A stretch of DNA of 38,580 nt. Origin: Pseudomonadota bacterium (GTDB taxonomy: Bacteria; Pseudomonadota; Gammaproteobacteria; Xanthomonadales; SZUA-38). Location: assembly GCA_039033415.1 (NCBI GenBank), contig JBCCCR010000002.1, positions 1 through 38,580 on the forward strand. The letters run 5' to 3'. The first letter of the stretch is position 1. Every line of letters begins with the position of its first letter. Below are positions 16,248 through 24,811 of this stretch, piece by piece. The notes beneath the pieces are model-generated. The model searched no databases and had not been told where the DNA came from. It saw nothing but the letters and a program-made list of their open reading frames with translations. The translations under genes were made by a program, and so were the position numbers.

Positions 16248-17512
16248 CGCGTGGCCGGAACCTCGGCTTTCACGCTGATCGGAATAATCGAAAACTCAAG
16301 CTCGGTGATGGAATACTGCTCGCGACCAAAACGGTCTCGACCCCAGTAGCCCTCGCTCGCCGCCGTTTGCCGAAACTGAAACAGCACACCCGCGGTGCCG
16401 TCAAACGACATTCGATTCAGGACTTCGGCCTCGGCGTTATCCAGCAGCTCGGTACCCAGCAGCCGCGACAAGCGCTCCGGCGGCAACGCCATGCCGCCGC
16501 CGTTCCGGGGTGGGCGGCTGAAGTATTCGTTGCCGACGGACCGTTGTCGCGACGCGTCGACAATCGCCTGCGGACCGCTCAGCGAAAAGCGATCACCCGC
16601 CGAAAAGACCGAGTGTTTAAGGTTCTCTCCGGCGAAGCGTTCCGTGCCCGAACTCAGCTCGGCACTCCGCGCATCCAGTACCGTGACATCCCCGTAACCG
16701 ACAACCCGAGCCTCAGCCGTCGCAACATCCACAACCACCGCCGTATCCTCGTCGATCCCGATGCCCAGCCGACGTTCTGCCGGCGCCCCGGCCAGCGCGA
16801 CCGCTAGCCGGCCCAGGCGGGCGCGCTCGCCGAAGTGCTGGTCGACAACCGCACGGTCCAGAAACCCCAACCCGGCATCCAGCCTCCGCGCCTCGCCGGC
16901 CTTATCTGCCCCCCGATCGAGCAACGCGGTCAGGCTGTCGCCGCCGGTGATCATCGGATCCGACATCACCGCAGCGCCCGCGCTGCTTCCGCCGATAACG
17001 GCCCCCGACGCCAAGCGCTCCAACATGGCCGTCAGCATGACCGTGGGCTGACCGTTTTGGTCGAGCAAAACCTCGGACAGCCGGCGCTGGTCCCCGCCCG
17101 TAAACCAGATACCACCCACCTCTTCCAGTCTGGCGGCTTCCTCGAGGCTGCTGCCGTTGCCTGCCCAGGTGCTCTCATCCACATCGGGCGTTGCGGGATC
17201 ATCTCGCGAGGCGAGCGCGATCGGCCGCAGCCTAGCCGACGCAACGCCAAAGTCAGCGAGATCCCCAGTGAACCTTTCAGCGGCACGGACGGGTTCCGCG
17301 GACGCTGCGGCGATGACCGCAATGGTGTCGGTTTGAGGATTCGGGAGCGCATCGATAAAAGACTCGAAGACGGCGTCGTTGGTGCTGCTCAGGCCGCCAC
17401 CCACAATTACCAGCGTGCCCGCCTGCGCGACAACAGCCACCGCCCCCCAGGCGACATCCGCCAGGGCGGGCAGACTTTTGACAAACAAGTTGTTGAAGCG
17501 CGTTAGCGTCAT
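16244..17512 (-). CDS. Cyanophycinase-like S51 peptidase, probably exported
   Basis: The 422-residue protein has an apparent N-terminal export segment (about 14-31, ending VVAQAG), then an S51 serine-peptidase domain. Motifs are TLVIVGGGL, GIWFTGGDQRRL, the nucleophile elbow GGSSAGAAVMS with Ser177, the VVDQHFGERARLGRL segment and GIGIDEDTAVVV. Cyanophycinases cleave the Asp-Arg polymer cyanophycin to beta-Asp-Arg dipeptides, and exported forms scavenge it from the environment. Residues past about 310 form a beta-rich tail of unknown role. The ATG at 17512 lacks a clear Shine-Dalgarno. It lies 93 bp downstream of the large diguanylate cyclase gene on the same strand and no cyanophycin synthetase is in the window. 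Confidence 0.88.
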   Translation of the reverse strand: MTLTRFNNLFVKSLPALADVAWGAVAVVAQAGTLVIVGGGLSSTNDAVFESFIDALPNPQTDTIAVIAAASAEPVRAAERFTGDLADFGVASARLRPIALASRDDPATPDVDESTWAGNGSSLEEAARLEEVGGIWFTGGDQRRLSEVLLDQNGQPTVMLTAMLERLASGAVIGGSSAGAAVMSDPMITGGDSLTALLDRGADKAGEARRLDAGLGFLDRAVVDQHFGERARLGRLAVALAGAPAERRLGIGIDEDTAVVVDVATAEARVVGYGDVTVLDARSAELSSGTERFAGENLKHSVFSAGDRFSLSGPQAIVDASRQRSVGNEYFSRPPRNGGGMALPPERLSRLLGTELLDNAEAEVLNRMSFDGTAGVLFQFRQTAASEGYWGRDRFGREQYSITELEFSIIPISVKAEVPATR

Positions 17513-17605
17513 TGCGTGAGCGGCAGGACCAACCCGGTTAACGTCGAGCGCGAATCATGCGGGAAACGACGGTGGATGGAAAGATCCCGTCTCTGGGTCG
17601 TGCGC

Positions 17606-20497
17606 TCAGGCGGAGCCGGGGATTGAAAAGACGCGGTTCTTGCCGCTGTCTTTTCCGGCCAGCAGACACGCGTCCGCTCGATTGATGGTATGCATCGGCG
17701 GTTCGCCGGGCGCCGTCTGGGCGAGGCCGATGGTGATTGAAACCGGGGTTTCCGCCAGGTTGCCACCCGGCTGGCGATGGAGCACCGCAAGTCGGACCTG
17801 CTCCATAGCTTCGTGGGCGGCTTCCATGTCGGTCGCGCGAAACTGAATCACAAACTCTTCGCCGCCCCAGCGGGCCACCAGCGCGTTGGCGGGTGAAGCA
17901 TCCCGCAAGACGTCCGCCACGTGACGCAGCACGTTGTCGCCGACCTCGTGGCCATGCAGATCGTTGACCTGCTTGAAGTTATCCGCGTCGAGCAGGGCGA
18001 AATAGCGCTGCGAGTCGGCTGCTTCCGACTCCACCTGTTTGAGAAATCCTCGACGGTTGGCGAGCTTTGTCAGATGATCCGTAGCAGCGGATTTCGCGAG
18101 CGAATGATTTGCCTCGCGCAAGGCTCGGGTCTGACGTTCGACCTCGGCCGTCAAGACCCGATTGCGACCCCGAATCCGCTGCGTATTCCAGAAGCTTAGG
18201 AGAAAAACGGTCAGCAGCAACGCACCGACCGCTGTCGCCCTGCCCGGCAGGGTCTGCCACCACGCGGGCTGCACCACAATCGGGAGCACCGTGGATTCCC
18301 GATTCCAGATGCCGTTGGCGTTAGCACCCTGAAGCTCGAAGCGATAGTCGCCCGGGGCCAGCCCCGTCAGCAGCGTCTCCGGGGCGCCGGTCGCTTCAGA
18401 CCAGTCGTCATCATCACCGAGCAGGCGCCAGCGGAATCGATTGGCTGAGGGATTCCGAAAATCTGAAGCCAGATAGCGCACCCGAACGGTGGACTGGCCC
18501 GGGGTCAGAACCATGGGCTGCTGCGTCGATACCGGCTGACCGTCAATCCAGGCTCTCGTGATCGCCAGCCGCGGCGGCTGGGGATTGAGCAGCACCTGAT
18601 CAGGCAGGAAACTGACGAACCCTCCGAGACCGCCAAAATAGACCCGATTACTTTTGCCGACATAGCCGGCGCGCGCAAAAAACTCTTCGACGGTCAGTCC
18701 GTCAGCGGTGGTAAACCGGGTCACATCAAGCGACGCGGGGTCGATAGCAACAACTCCACGGGTCGTTCCGGCCCAGATGCGGCCCGCCCCCTCGGCCAGA
18801 CGCTGCACCGCCGTGTTGGGGAACTCGCGAATGAGATTGACCGACAAGCTCTCGCCGGTCACAGGATCAAACCGGCTTAAGCCAAAGCTGGTGGCAACCC
18901 ACAAGGCCTCGTCGGTTGGCAGCAGATCATGAATCAGTCCTTCGATGGCCAGTGAGTCACGCTCAAATGACGAGATCGCGCCTTGCTGATCAATCATTGC
19001 AATCCCTGCGTCCCAAAGACCGAGCCAGGTGCGCCCGAGGCTATCCACTTCGATATCGCTGACGGCTACACCCGGGATCGGATTGACGCCGCTCCGCACC
19101 AGCTGCTCAACCTCGCCGTCCGGCCGAAACCGGAAAAGCCCGTCGGTAAACGTGCCGACATCCGTGGTCCCGTCGGGTGCCACGTTGACCGCTGTGACCA
19201 TCATGCCTTTGACGGCAGCAAACTCAGGCGTGGAACTTAAAAGTCCGCTGACCGGGTCAAAACTCAGCAAACCGTCATACGTGCCCAGCAGCACGCCGTC
19301 CTCGGTCCGCGCCAGCCGATTGATCGACAGGCCTTCGCTGCCCGGGATCTGTTCCAGCGGGCTAGACCCCTGCGCTTTTCTCAGTCGCCAGAGGCCCCGT
19401 CGGGAGCCGATCAGCACGTCGTCGACATCCAGCTCGATCAGCGTATCGGCCGTATCCAGCCTGGAATCCAGCGAGAACCCGTCAAATCCCTGGGCCGTCG
19501 GAAGTGCGAGGATGACGCCAGCTTCCCGGGTGGCAATCCAGCCGACACCGGTTTCGTCAAAATAGACCCGCCGAATGTTGCGATCAGGAAAAAGGCTGAG
19601 CTCCGCACGCCCGAAGGGGGCAACACGCTGACCGTCGGCGTCGAAGGCCACCAGGCCGGCAAGCGTTCCCACCAACACGTCGCCCGACGGCGAGCGAGCC
19701 AGCGTATTGATCAGCGGCAGTCCCGTTTGCAGCACCGTGAGTTGATCATCCTGCCAGCGAAAAACCGCCTGGCTGTCAGCCACCCACAAAGACTCCCCGT
19801 CGTGGAGCACCGCGCGAGGATGCCCGGTCCAGCCGTTTTTGGGGCGCACCTCGGTGCCGCGCAGATCGAAAAGCCCTCGATCGGTTGCCGCCCAGAGCCT
19901 GCCAGACGGATCTTCGGTCAACGACCATACCCGTCCAAACCCCTCGCCATCAGGCCGAAATACCGGCTCCAGGTCGGCGCCGGAGGCGTTCTCCAAGCGA
20001 TAGAGGCCGTCATCCGCGGAGCCCACCCAGATCCGACTCTCGCGGTCTTCGAACAGCACCTGGATTCGCTGGGGTGGTTTCTCCGGATTCAGCCGTTCAA
20101 AGCGACCGTCAGCGTCGAGCATACGGTTGAGACCGCCGCCCCAGGTTCCGATGAGCACGGCGCCGCTGCGGGTGGCCAGCACCTCACCAGCCGCAGAATG
20201 GGAGAGCGATGATGGGGTGGCCGGATCGTGCAGAAAGGCTTCTACCCGATAGCCGTCGTAGCGGTTGGCCCCGCCGGCCGCAAGACCGAACCACATCTGT
20301 CCCTGGCTATCTCGGGAGACGCTGTAGACGGTTGAATCCGACAGGCCATCCGCCAAGGTCAGGACGTCAAAATGAACGGCGCTGGGGCTGGACCAAACCG
20401 GCGCTTCAGCCGCGTGCGGCAGCCGCGCACCACAAACCAGCAGAAGCAGACTGGTGATTCCGAGACGAGCAGCATGTTGAAAGCGGCTGGTCGGCAA
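17606..20497 (-). CDS. Two-component-propeller (Reg_prop) sensor diguanylate cyclase
   Basis: The 963-residue protein has a signal peptide (about 1-30) and a long periplasmic stretch of Reg_prop blades at about 45-640. Motifs such as GQMWFGLAAGG, RIWVGSADDGLYR and RTWLGLWDAGIA recur there. A Y_Y_Y domain (about 650-745) follows, then one membrane segment (about 753-773), a short coiled linker and a GGDEF domain. The catalytic motif is GGEEF at 878-882. The position of the inhibitory I-site reads PANA instead of RxxD, so product inhibition through that site is probably absent. Two-propeller sensors of this type commonly detect extracellular glycans, but the ligand is not readable here. It is divergent from the RidA-like gene. 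Confidence 0.92.
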   Translation of the reverse strand: MPTSRFQHAARLGITSLLLLVCGARLPHAAEAPVWSSPSAVHFDVLTLADGLSDSTVYSVSRDSQGQMWFGLAAGGANRYDGYRVEAFLHDPATPSSLSHSAAGEVLATRSGAVLIGTWGGGLNRMLDADGRFERLNPEKPPQRIQVLFEDRESRIWVGSADDGLYRLENASGADLEPVFRPDGEGFGRVWSLTEDPSGRLWAATDRGLFDLRGTEVRPKNGWTGHPRAVLHDGESLWVADSQAVFRWQDDQLTVLQTGLPLINTLARSPSGDVLVGTLAGLVAFDADGQRVAPFGRAELSLFPDRNIRRVYFDETGVGWIATREAGVILALPTAQGFDGFSLDSRLDTADTLIELDVDDVLIGSRRGLWRLRKAQGSSPLEQIPGSEGLSINRLARTEDGVLLGTYDGLLSFDPVSGLLSSTPEFAAVKGMMVTAVNVAPDGTTDVGTFTDGLFRFRPDGEVEQLVRSGVNPIPGVAVSDIEVDSLGRTWLGLWDAGIAMIDQQGAISSFERDSLAIEGLIHDLLPTDEALWVATSFGLSRFDPVTGESLSVNLIREFPNTAVQRLAEGAGRIWAGTTRGVVAIDPASLDVTRFTTADGLTVEEFFARAGYVGKSNRVYFGGLGGFVSFLPDQVLLNPQPPRLAITRAWIDGQPVSTQQPMVLTPGQSTVRVRYLASDFRNPSANRFRWRLLGDDDDWSEATGAPETLLTGLAPGDYRFELQGANANGIWNRESTVLPIVVQPAWWQTLPGRATAVGALLLTVFLLSFWNTQRIRGRNRVLTAEVERQTRALREANHSLAKSAATDHLTKLANRRGFLKQVESEAADSQRYFALLDADNFKQVNDLHGHEVGDNVLRHVADVLRDASPANALVARWGGEEFVIQFRATDMEAAHEAMEQVRLAVLHRQPGGNLAETPVSITIGLAQTAPGEPPMHTINRADACLLAGKDSGKNRVFSIPGSA

Positions 20498-20657
20498 TGT
20501 CGGGACGCCAGGTGGTATAAATCCAGAGTGTAGCAGCCCTTGTCCGCTGGCTATGTGAAATCAGGTGACGTCGCCAAAGATCCTTCTGGGAAGCAATCAC
20601 CGCCCGAAGCCGGATTCTCGTGGGACAATAGCGCGACAGCATTAGCCGGAGGCATCC

Positions 20658-21176
20658 ATGCAAATCCAGAAACTCATGATCGTTCTGATTCTGCTGTACC
20701 TGGCACCCGTACAGGCGCAGGAGAAAAACCAAGCCGAGGATTCAAACGGCGATCGAACCGTTGCGGTTGCCGCCAGCCAGGGCGCCCGGGACTTCCAGGC
20801 AAGCTGGGGCTATGCGCCGGCCGTTCGCACCGGAGACTATATCCATATGTCAGGCGTCATCGCCGGCCCGCCGGGCTCCGAACCGATCGGTGCTGAGGCG
20901 TTCAAAGAAAGCCTTCGACGCTCCTTTGCTGATCTGGAGACAACCCTGCAGTCGCTCGACGCATCGCTGAAGGACGTTGTAAGGATCAACAGCTATCACG
21001 TGTTTTCCAGTCCGTATTTCACCGAGGGCAAACTCGCGCACATGGCCGCGATACGTGACGTCAAACGCGAGTTCATGGGAACGGAGACCCCCGCCTGGAC
21101 CGCCATCGGCGTCAGCGAACTGTTTACCGACACCGGGCTTGTGGAGCTGGAGCTCACGGTCTACGCGCCCCAATAA
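20658..21176 (+). CDS. Exported RidA/YjgF-family protein lacking the catalytic Arg
   Basis: The 172-residue protein has a signal peptide (1-20, ending APVQA) and then a RidA-type domain (about 45-171). RidA landmarks include GDYIHMSGVIAG, LRRSFADLETTLQS, VVRINSYHVF and a C-terminal LVELELTVYAP strand. In active imine deaminases a conserved Arg lies in a PARS-type motif. Here the matching position reads PAWT, so the Arg is replaced by Trp. It therefore probably does not hydrolyse 2-aminoacrylate-type imines and may bind another ligand in the periplasm. GGAGG lies five bases before the ATG. It is followed after 26 bp by a crotonase gene in the same direction. Confidence 0.9.
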   Translation: MQIQKLMIVLILLYLAPVQAQEKNQAEDSNGDRTVAVAASQGARDFQASWGYAPAVRTGDYIHMSGVIAGPPGSEPIGAEAFKESLRRSFADLETTLQSLDASLKDVVRINSYHVFSSPYFTEGKLAHMAAIRDVKREFMGTETPAWTAIGVSELFTDTGLVELELTVYAPQ

Positions 21177-21202
21177 GGTCAGCGCGGACCAACCAAACGC
21201 TG

Positions 21203-21925
21203 ATGGACTCCCCCTTCGTTGAGTACCGTTTGGTTGACGGTGTAGCCACCATCGTCATGGATGACGGCAAGCGAAACGCCCTCTCGCCGTCCCTGCTCCA
21301 TGCGCTCCGCAAGGCCATTGACCGCGCTGAGCAAGATCGAGCGCTCATCATTCTCACGGGTCGCGAGGACGTTTTTTCGGCCGGCTTTGACCTGAAGGTG
21401 ATGAGGCGTGGGGGCGCCCAAGCCCTGGGGATGCTTCGCGCCGGCTATGGCATGACCGCGCGGGTGATGTCCTATCCCTATCCGGTCATTGCCGCCTGCA
21501 GCGGCCACGCCATGGCCATGGGCGTCTTTCTGATGCTCTCCGCCGACCACGTGATCGGAAGCCGCGGCGACTTCAAGATTTCCGCCAACGAGGTTGCCCT
21601 CGGGCTGACCATGCCACGGGTGGCGGCACTCACTCTGAAACACCGCCTGACGCCAGCCGCCTATCAGCGGGCCGTCACGCTGTCGGCGTTCTTTGACGTC
21701 GAAGAGGCGCTGGTGGCGGGCTTCTTTGACCAGCTCGCCGATCCATCGGAGCTGCAGAAGGAAGCCCAGCGGGCCGCTGAGGACTATAAGGCACTCGATC
21801 CCTATGCCCATCGAAGGTCCAAACGACGTATCCGGGCCGCAACGTTGCGCAAGATCCGGCTCGGTTTGCCGCTGGATCTGCTCGACGCCGTATGGCTGGG
21901 CATCCGGGGTACACGCCCCCGCTGA
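21203..21925 (+). CDS. Enoyl-CoA hydratase/isomerase (crotonase) family protein
   Basis: The 240-residue protein has the crotonase fold. DDGKRNALSPSLL is near the N-terminus, the oxyanion-hole segments are SAGFDLK and CSGHAMAMG, and NEVALGLTMP carries the usual downstream acidic residue. Crotonases act on acyl-CoA thioesters (hydration, isomerisation or hydrolysis), and the exact reaction cannot be chosen from sequence alone. The length is typical of short single-domain members. The ATG lies 27 bp after the RidA-like stop with a weak ribosome site, suggesting an operon. It has no signal peptide and is cytoplasmic. Confidence 0.9.
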   Translation: MDSPFVEYRLVDGVATIVMDDGKRNALSPSLLHALRKAIDRAEQDRALIILTGREDVFSAGFDLKVMRRGGAQALGMLRAGYGMTARVMSYPYPVIAACSGHAMAMGVFLMLSADHVIGSRGDFKISANEVALGLTMPRVAALTLKHRLTPAAYQRAVTLSAFFDVEEALVAGFFDQLADPSELQKEAQRAAEDYKALDPYAHRRSKRRIRAATLRKIRLGLPLDLLDAVWLGIRGTRPR

Positions 21926-21999
21926 ATGTGTTTCGATGCAATGACGAAGGCTTGACGAGCAGTTTCTTACCGTAGCTGGAGTTGATAAAGGACGATGTG

Positions 22000-22464
22000 A
22001 TGAACGTTTCGATTCAAAGCTATCTGCTGCTCGGACTGCTCAGCGTGCTGACGTTTTACGTAGGCGCGCTGGTCTTCGGTTCCGGCGCCGTCGCACCCCT
22101 GGTAATCCGGGTTCTGGGCGAGCAAACCGGCGGACCGCTGCTGCGGGCCTACTGGCCTCGATACCATGCATTTGCGGTCGCGGGCGGGGTCGTGATTACC
22201 ATCGGGGCTGCCGTGATCAGCTTCACCGGCAGTCTGACGACAACGCTGGCGTTGGGGTATCTGATCCCTGCTGCGGTGATGACGATCCTGTTTGCGATCG
22301 GATGGCGCCTGATCCCAGCCATCAACGCCGCACGAGACAAGGGCGAAAACGCCCGCTTTGATCGGCTGCATAAGCTGGACGTCATGCTCGTCAGTGTCGG
22401 TATGCTCCTTGGTCTCGGACTGGCCGTTGCGATGCTGCTGACCTTACCCGGCCTGCTGGGCTGA
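22000..22464 (+). CDS. DUF4149-like four-helix membrane protein
   Basis: The 154-residue protein has four predicted membrane segments at about 6-26, 49-70, 75-100 and 128-150. The first part contains YVGALVFGSGAVAPLVI, and RFDRLHKLDVMLVS precedes the last helix. This layout resembles DUF4149/TMEM205-like proteins, of unknown function. I chose the ATG at 22000 because AAAGGA lies seven bases upstream. A TTG at 21982 would add six residues without a ribosome site. It follows the crotonase gene by 74 bp. Confidence 0.75.
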   Translation: MNVSIQSYLLLGLLSVLTFYVGALVFGSGAVAPLVIRVLGEQTGGPLLRAYWPRYHAFAVAGGVVITIGAAVISFTGSLTTTLALGYLIPAAVMTILFAIGWRLIPAINAARDKGENARFDRLHKLDVMLVSVGMLLGLGLAVAMLLTLPGLLG

Positions 22465-22572
22465 GCCGCCCTCGCTCCGATGATTCGATCGCCGCAGGTT
22501 CAATCACAGGTGACGACGGTTCGGGTACTTCCGCGATTTCAGCGTTGGCCGATCGGGGCACGAGGCGGCTAG

Positions 22573-23304
22573 GTGCCAAAGCTGGTCGCCGATTCGCTGC
22601 CCCTTCAATGGCTGAGTTGGCTTCCCCTGCTGGTGTTTGTTCTGCCGGTGCTCGCAGTGAACCTGGCGTGGTGGATTTCCACCGAAGCCGAAGCGATCCC
22701 CGCCTGTATTCCCTATCTGCAAGGCTGCGCCAGCATCAGTGCCGCCGGGCGCGGCGAGCCGGCCATCTTCATGTTCCGCGGTGCCATGATCGCGAATGCG
22801 GTGCTGACCATGTTGTTTTGGACGCTGGCCGCCGTCTGGCTCCGCCTGCTATCGGTACCGACCAGCCTGCGGCTTCGCGCCATGACTTGGCTGGGAATCG
22901 GGGGCAGTCTGTTTCTGATTGTCTACGTGGTTTATCTCGGCAGCAGCGGTGAGGGCTACCGGCTGATGCGGCGCTACGGCATCAACTGCTACTTCGGCCT
23001 CTCCTACCTTGCCCAGCTCATCCTGGCCGGTTTCGTCTCGCGGCACGGCGAGTCCTGGGGCCTTTCACGCAGACTGTCGCGTGCCATGCTCACCTCGTGT
23101 GTGCTACTGCTGTTGATGGGCCTGGCCAGCGTGCCGGCCAAAGAATGGGCGCTTGATCGAAAGGCGCTTAGCAACATCCTCGAATGGAACCTATCTTTGC
23201 TGCTGGTCGGCTTTTATGGGCTATGCCAGCTCGCATTTCGCAAGACCGCCATCCGCGTTGACGTCCGGCTTTCCCCCGGCTCGGACTCGCCTCCCAGCCC
23301 CTGA
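22573..23304 (+). CDS. Polytopic membrane protein, possibly Frag1/DRAM/Sfk1-like
   Basis: The 243-residue protein has about six membrane segments. A loop after the first helix contains a Cys pair (ACIPYLQGC) and the sequence SISAAGRGEPAIFMFRGAM. The last-but-one loop ends NILEWNLSLLL. These positions are reminiscent of the Frag1/DRAM/Sfk1 family, but the similarity is by eye only. The start is GTG at 22573, with GAGG seven bases upstream. It is the last gene of a same-strand run that starts with the RidA-like gene. Function is unknown. Confidence 0.72.
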   Translation: MPKLVADSLPLQWLSWLPLLVFVLPVLAVNLAWWISTEAEAIPACIPYLQGCASISAAGRGEPAIFMFRGAMIANAVLTMLFWTLAAVWLRLLSVPTSLRLRAMTWLGIGGSLFLIVYVVYLGSSGEGYRLMRRYGINCYFGLSYLAQLILAGFVSRHGESWGLSRRLSRAMLTSCVLLLLMGLASVPAKEWALDRKALSNILEWNLSLLLVGFYGLCQLAFRKTAIRVDVRLSPGSDSPPSP

Positions 23305-23502
23305 TACCCCGCAGCAATACGACCTTTTACGAATAAACGGCAGCATTCCTGGCTGCTAGTGTTGCAAGGCAGCACGCCACGCGACCTCATTCCGAAGATG
23401 AACTGCGACCTGCTGCTGGTCCCTCATCCAGGTGCCAGCTGGGTACCGCCAGGCCCATAGGCTCAACAAACCAAGCAGGATCGATAAGCAGGGCTGGCGG
23501 CT

Positions 23503-24811
23503 TCAGGATGCCTTGCAGAATTTTGCGCCACTCTGGCTGAGCCCATCGTATTGCCGCAGCCAAACGAGATAGTCCTCATGGGGCATGGGCTTGGCAATCA
23601 AGAAGCCCTGCGCGTAGTCGCAGCCCATGCTCGCCAGCAGGCGAAACGTTTCCGCATCCTCGACGCCCTCAGCGGTAATCGACATGTTGAAGGCATGGGC
23701 CAACTCGATCACCAGCCGAGCGATTTTTCGGACTGCCTCGTTGGAAACCATCCGCTGGACAAACATCTTGTCGAGCTTGACCTCATCGGCCGGGATGTCG
23801 CGGAAGTAGGCTAGCGAGGAGTAGCCGGTGCCGAAGTCATCCAGCGAGATCTGGACACCGAGGTCCGCCAGCTCCTTAAACTTCTGAAAGTTCTTCTCAG
23901 GGTCGGACAGCGCGGAGCTTTCCGTGATCTCGAGCAACAGGGCATCTCGCGGCACTTCCCATACGCCGAGACAGTTGCTCACCATGTCCAGGAGATCCGG
24001 GTCAGCCATCACGGTGGGTGACAGGTTGATGGCAATCGTCTGGGCGCCAAAACGATCCGGCCACTTGGCCGCCAGCTGAAGCGACACGTTGAGGGCCCAC
24101 TGAGTCATGCTGTTGATCAGCCCGGTGCGCTCGCCCGCCGCAATAAATTGCTCCGGCGGAACATAGCCGCGAATGCCGCTCTTCCAGCGCCTCCGCGCCT
24201 ACCGGCCGGCGGCTGCTCATTTGCACCTTCGGCTGGAAAAACATCCGCAGATCGCCAGACGCAAAGGCCGACTCCAGCTCAAATTCGAGGCTGACGGCAT
24301 TGTCGTCCGACTCGTCGGCATCCGCATCTGAGAGCCGGTAGCTTTCCTCACTTTCGCGGGCTTGCCTCATGGCGCGTTCAGCGTGCGCAAACAGCCGATC
24401 AAAGTTCGAACTGTGATTTGGGCTGACCGCTATACCGGCCGAGCCTTTCACCAGCACTTTGTGGCCACATAGCTCAATCGGCGCCTCCATCATTCGGAAG
24501 AGCTTGGCGGCGGCCAGGACGGCATGGCCTTGATTCATGATGCCTGGAAGGATCAACGCAAACTGGTTGCCACCGATGCGGGCCACCAGATCACGCTTGC
24601 GAGCCGCGCCGGTAGCCAGCGACGCCACGTGGCGCAGCGCTTCATCTCCGACCTGAAAGCCAAATTGGTCGTTGATGCGATAGAAGCGGTCCAGGTCGAT
24701 GATCACCAGTCCGAGCAGATGCCCCATGGTGATCGCCTGCTCACAGTGCAGTTTCAGGCGCTGCATGAAGCTGGCCCGGTCCTGTAAGCCTGTGAGCTTG
24801 TCCTCGTTCAC
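23503..24811 (-). pseudogene. GGDEF-EAL protein, frameshifted inside the EAL motif
   Basis: The GTG at 24811 opens a frame with a GGDEF domain (DKLTGLQDRASF onward). Its active site is degenerate, GGNQF at 80-84, while the RKRD I-site before it is kept. The frame continues to GAEALE and then loses homology. The rest of the EAL domain (PPEQFIAAGERTG, INLSP, EITES, DDFGTGYSS, KLDKMF, AEGVED) lies in another frame ending at 23503. Adding one more CGCTGGAA after the existing copy at 24182..24189 restores EALERWKSGIRG and one continuous 438-residue protein. The GTG overlaps the TGA of the HD-GYP gene as GTGA, so the genes are coupled. It may be a true mutation, a slippage-prone switch or an assembly collapse. 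Confidence 0.85.
24182..24189 (-). repeat. Single copy of an 8-bp unit (CGCTGGAA) at the frameshift site
   Basis: This is the position where the GGDEF-EAL reading frame breaks. A second tandem copy would restore the frame and the family consensus exactly. The two-copy ancestral state is an inference from the protein family, not seen in the window. Confidence 0.6.

Noticed and set aside
16835-17506. 223-codon plus-strand frame opposite the cyanophycinase gene
   Set aside because: It is antisense to the S51 motifs and has no start signal or known domain.
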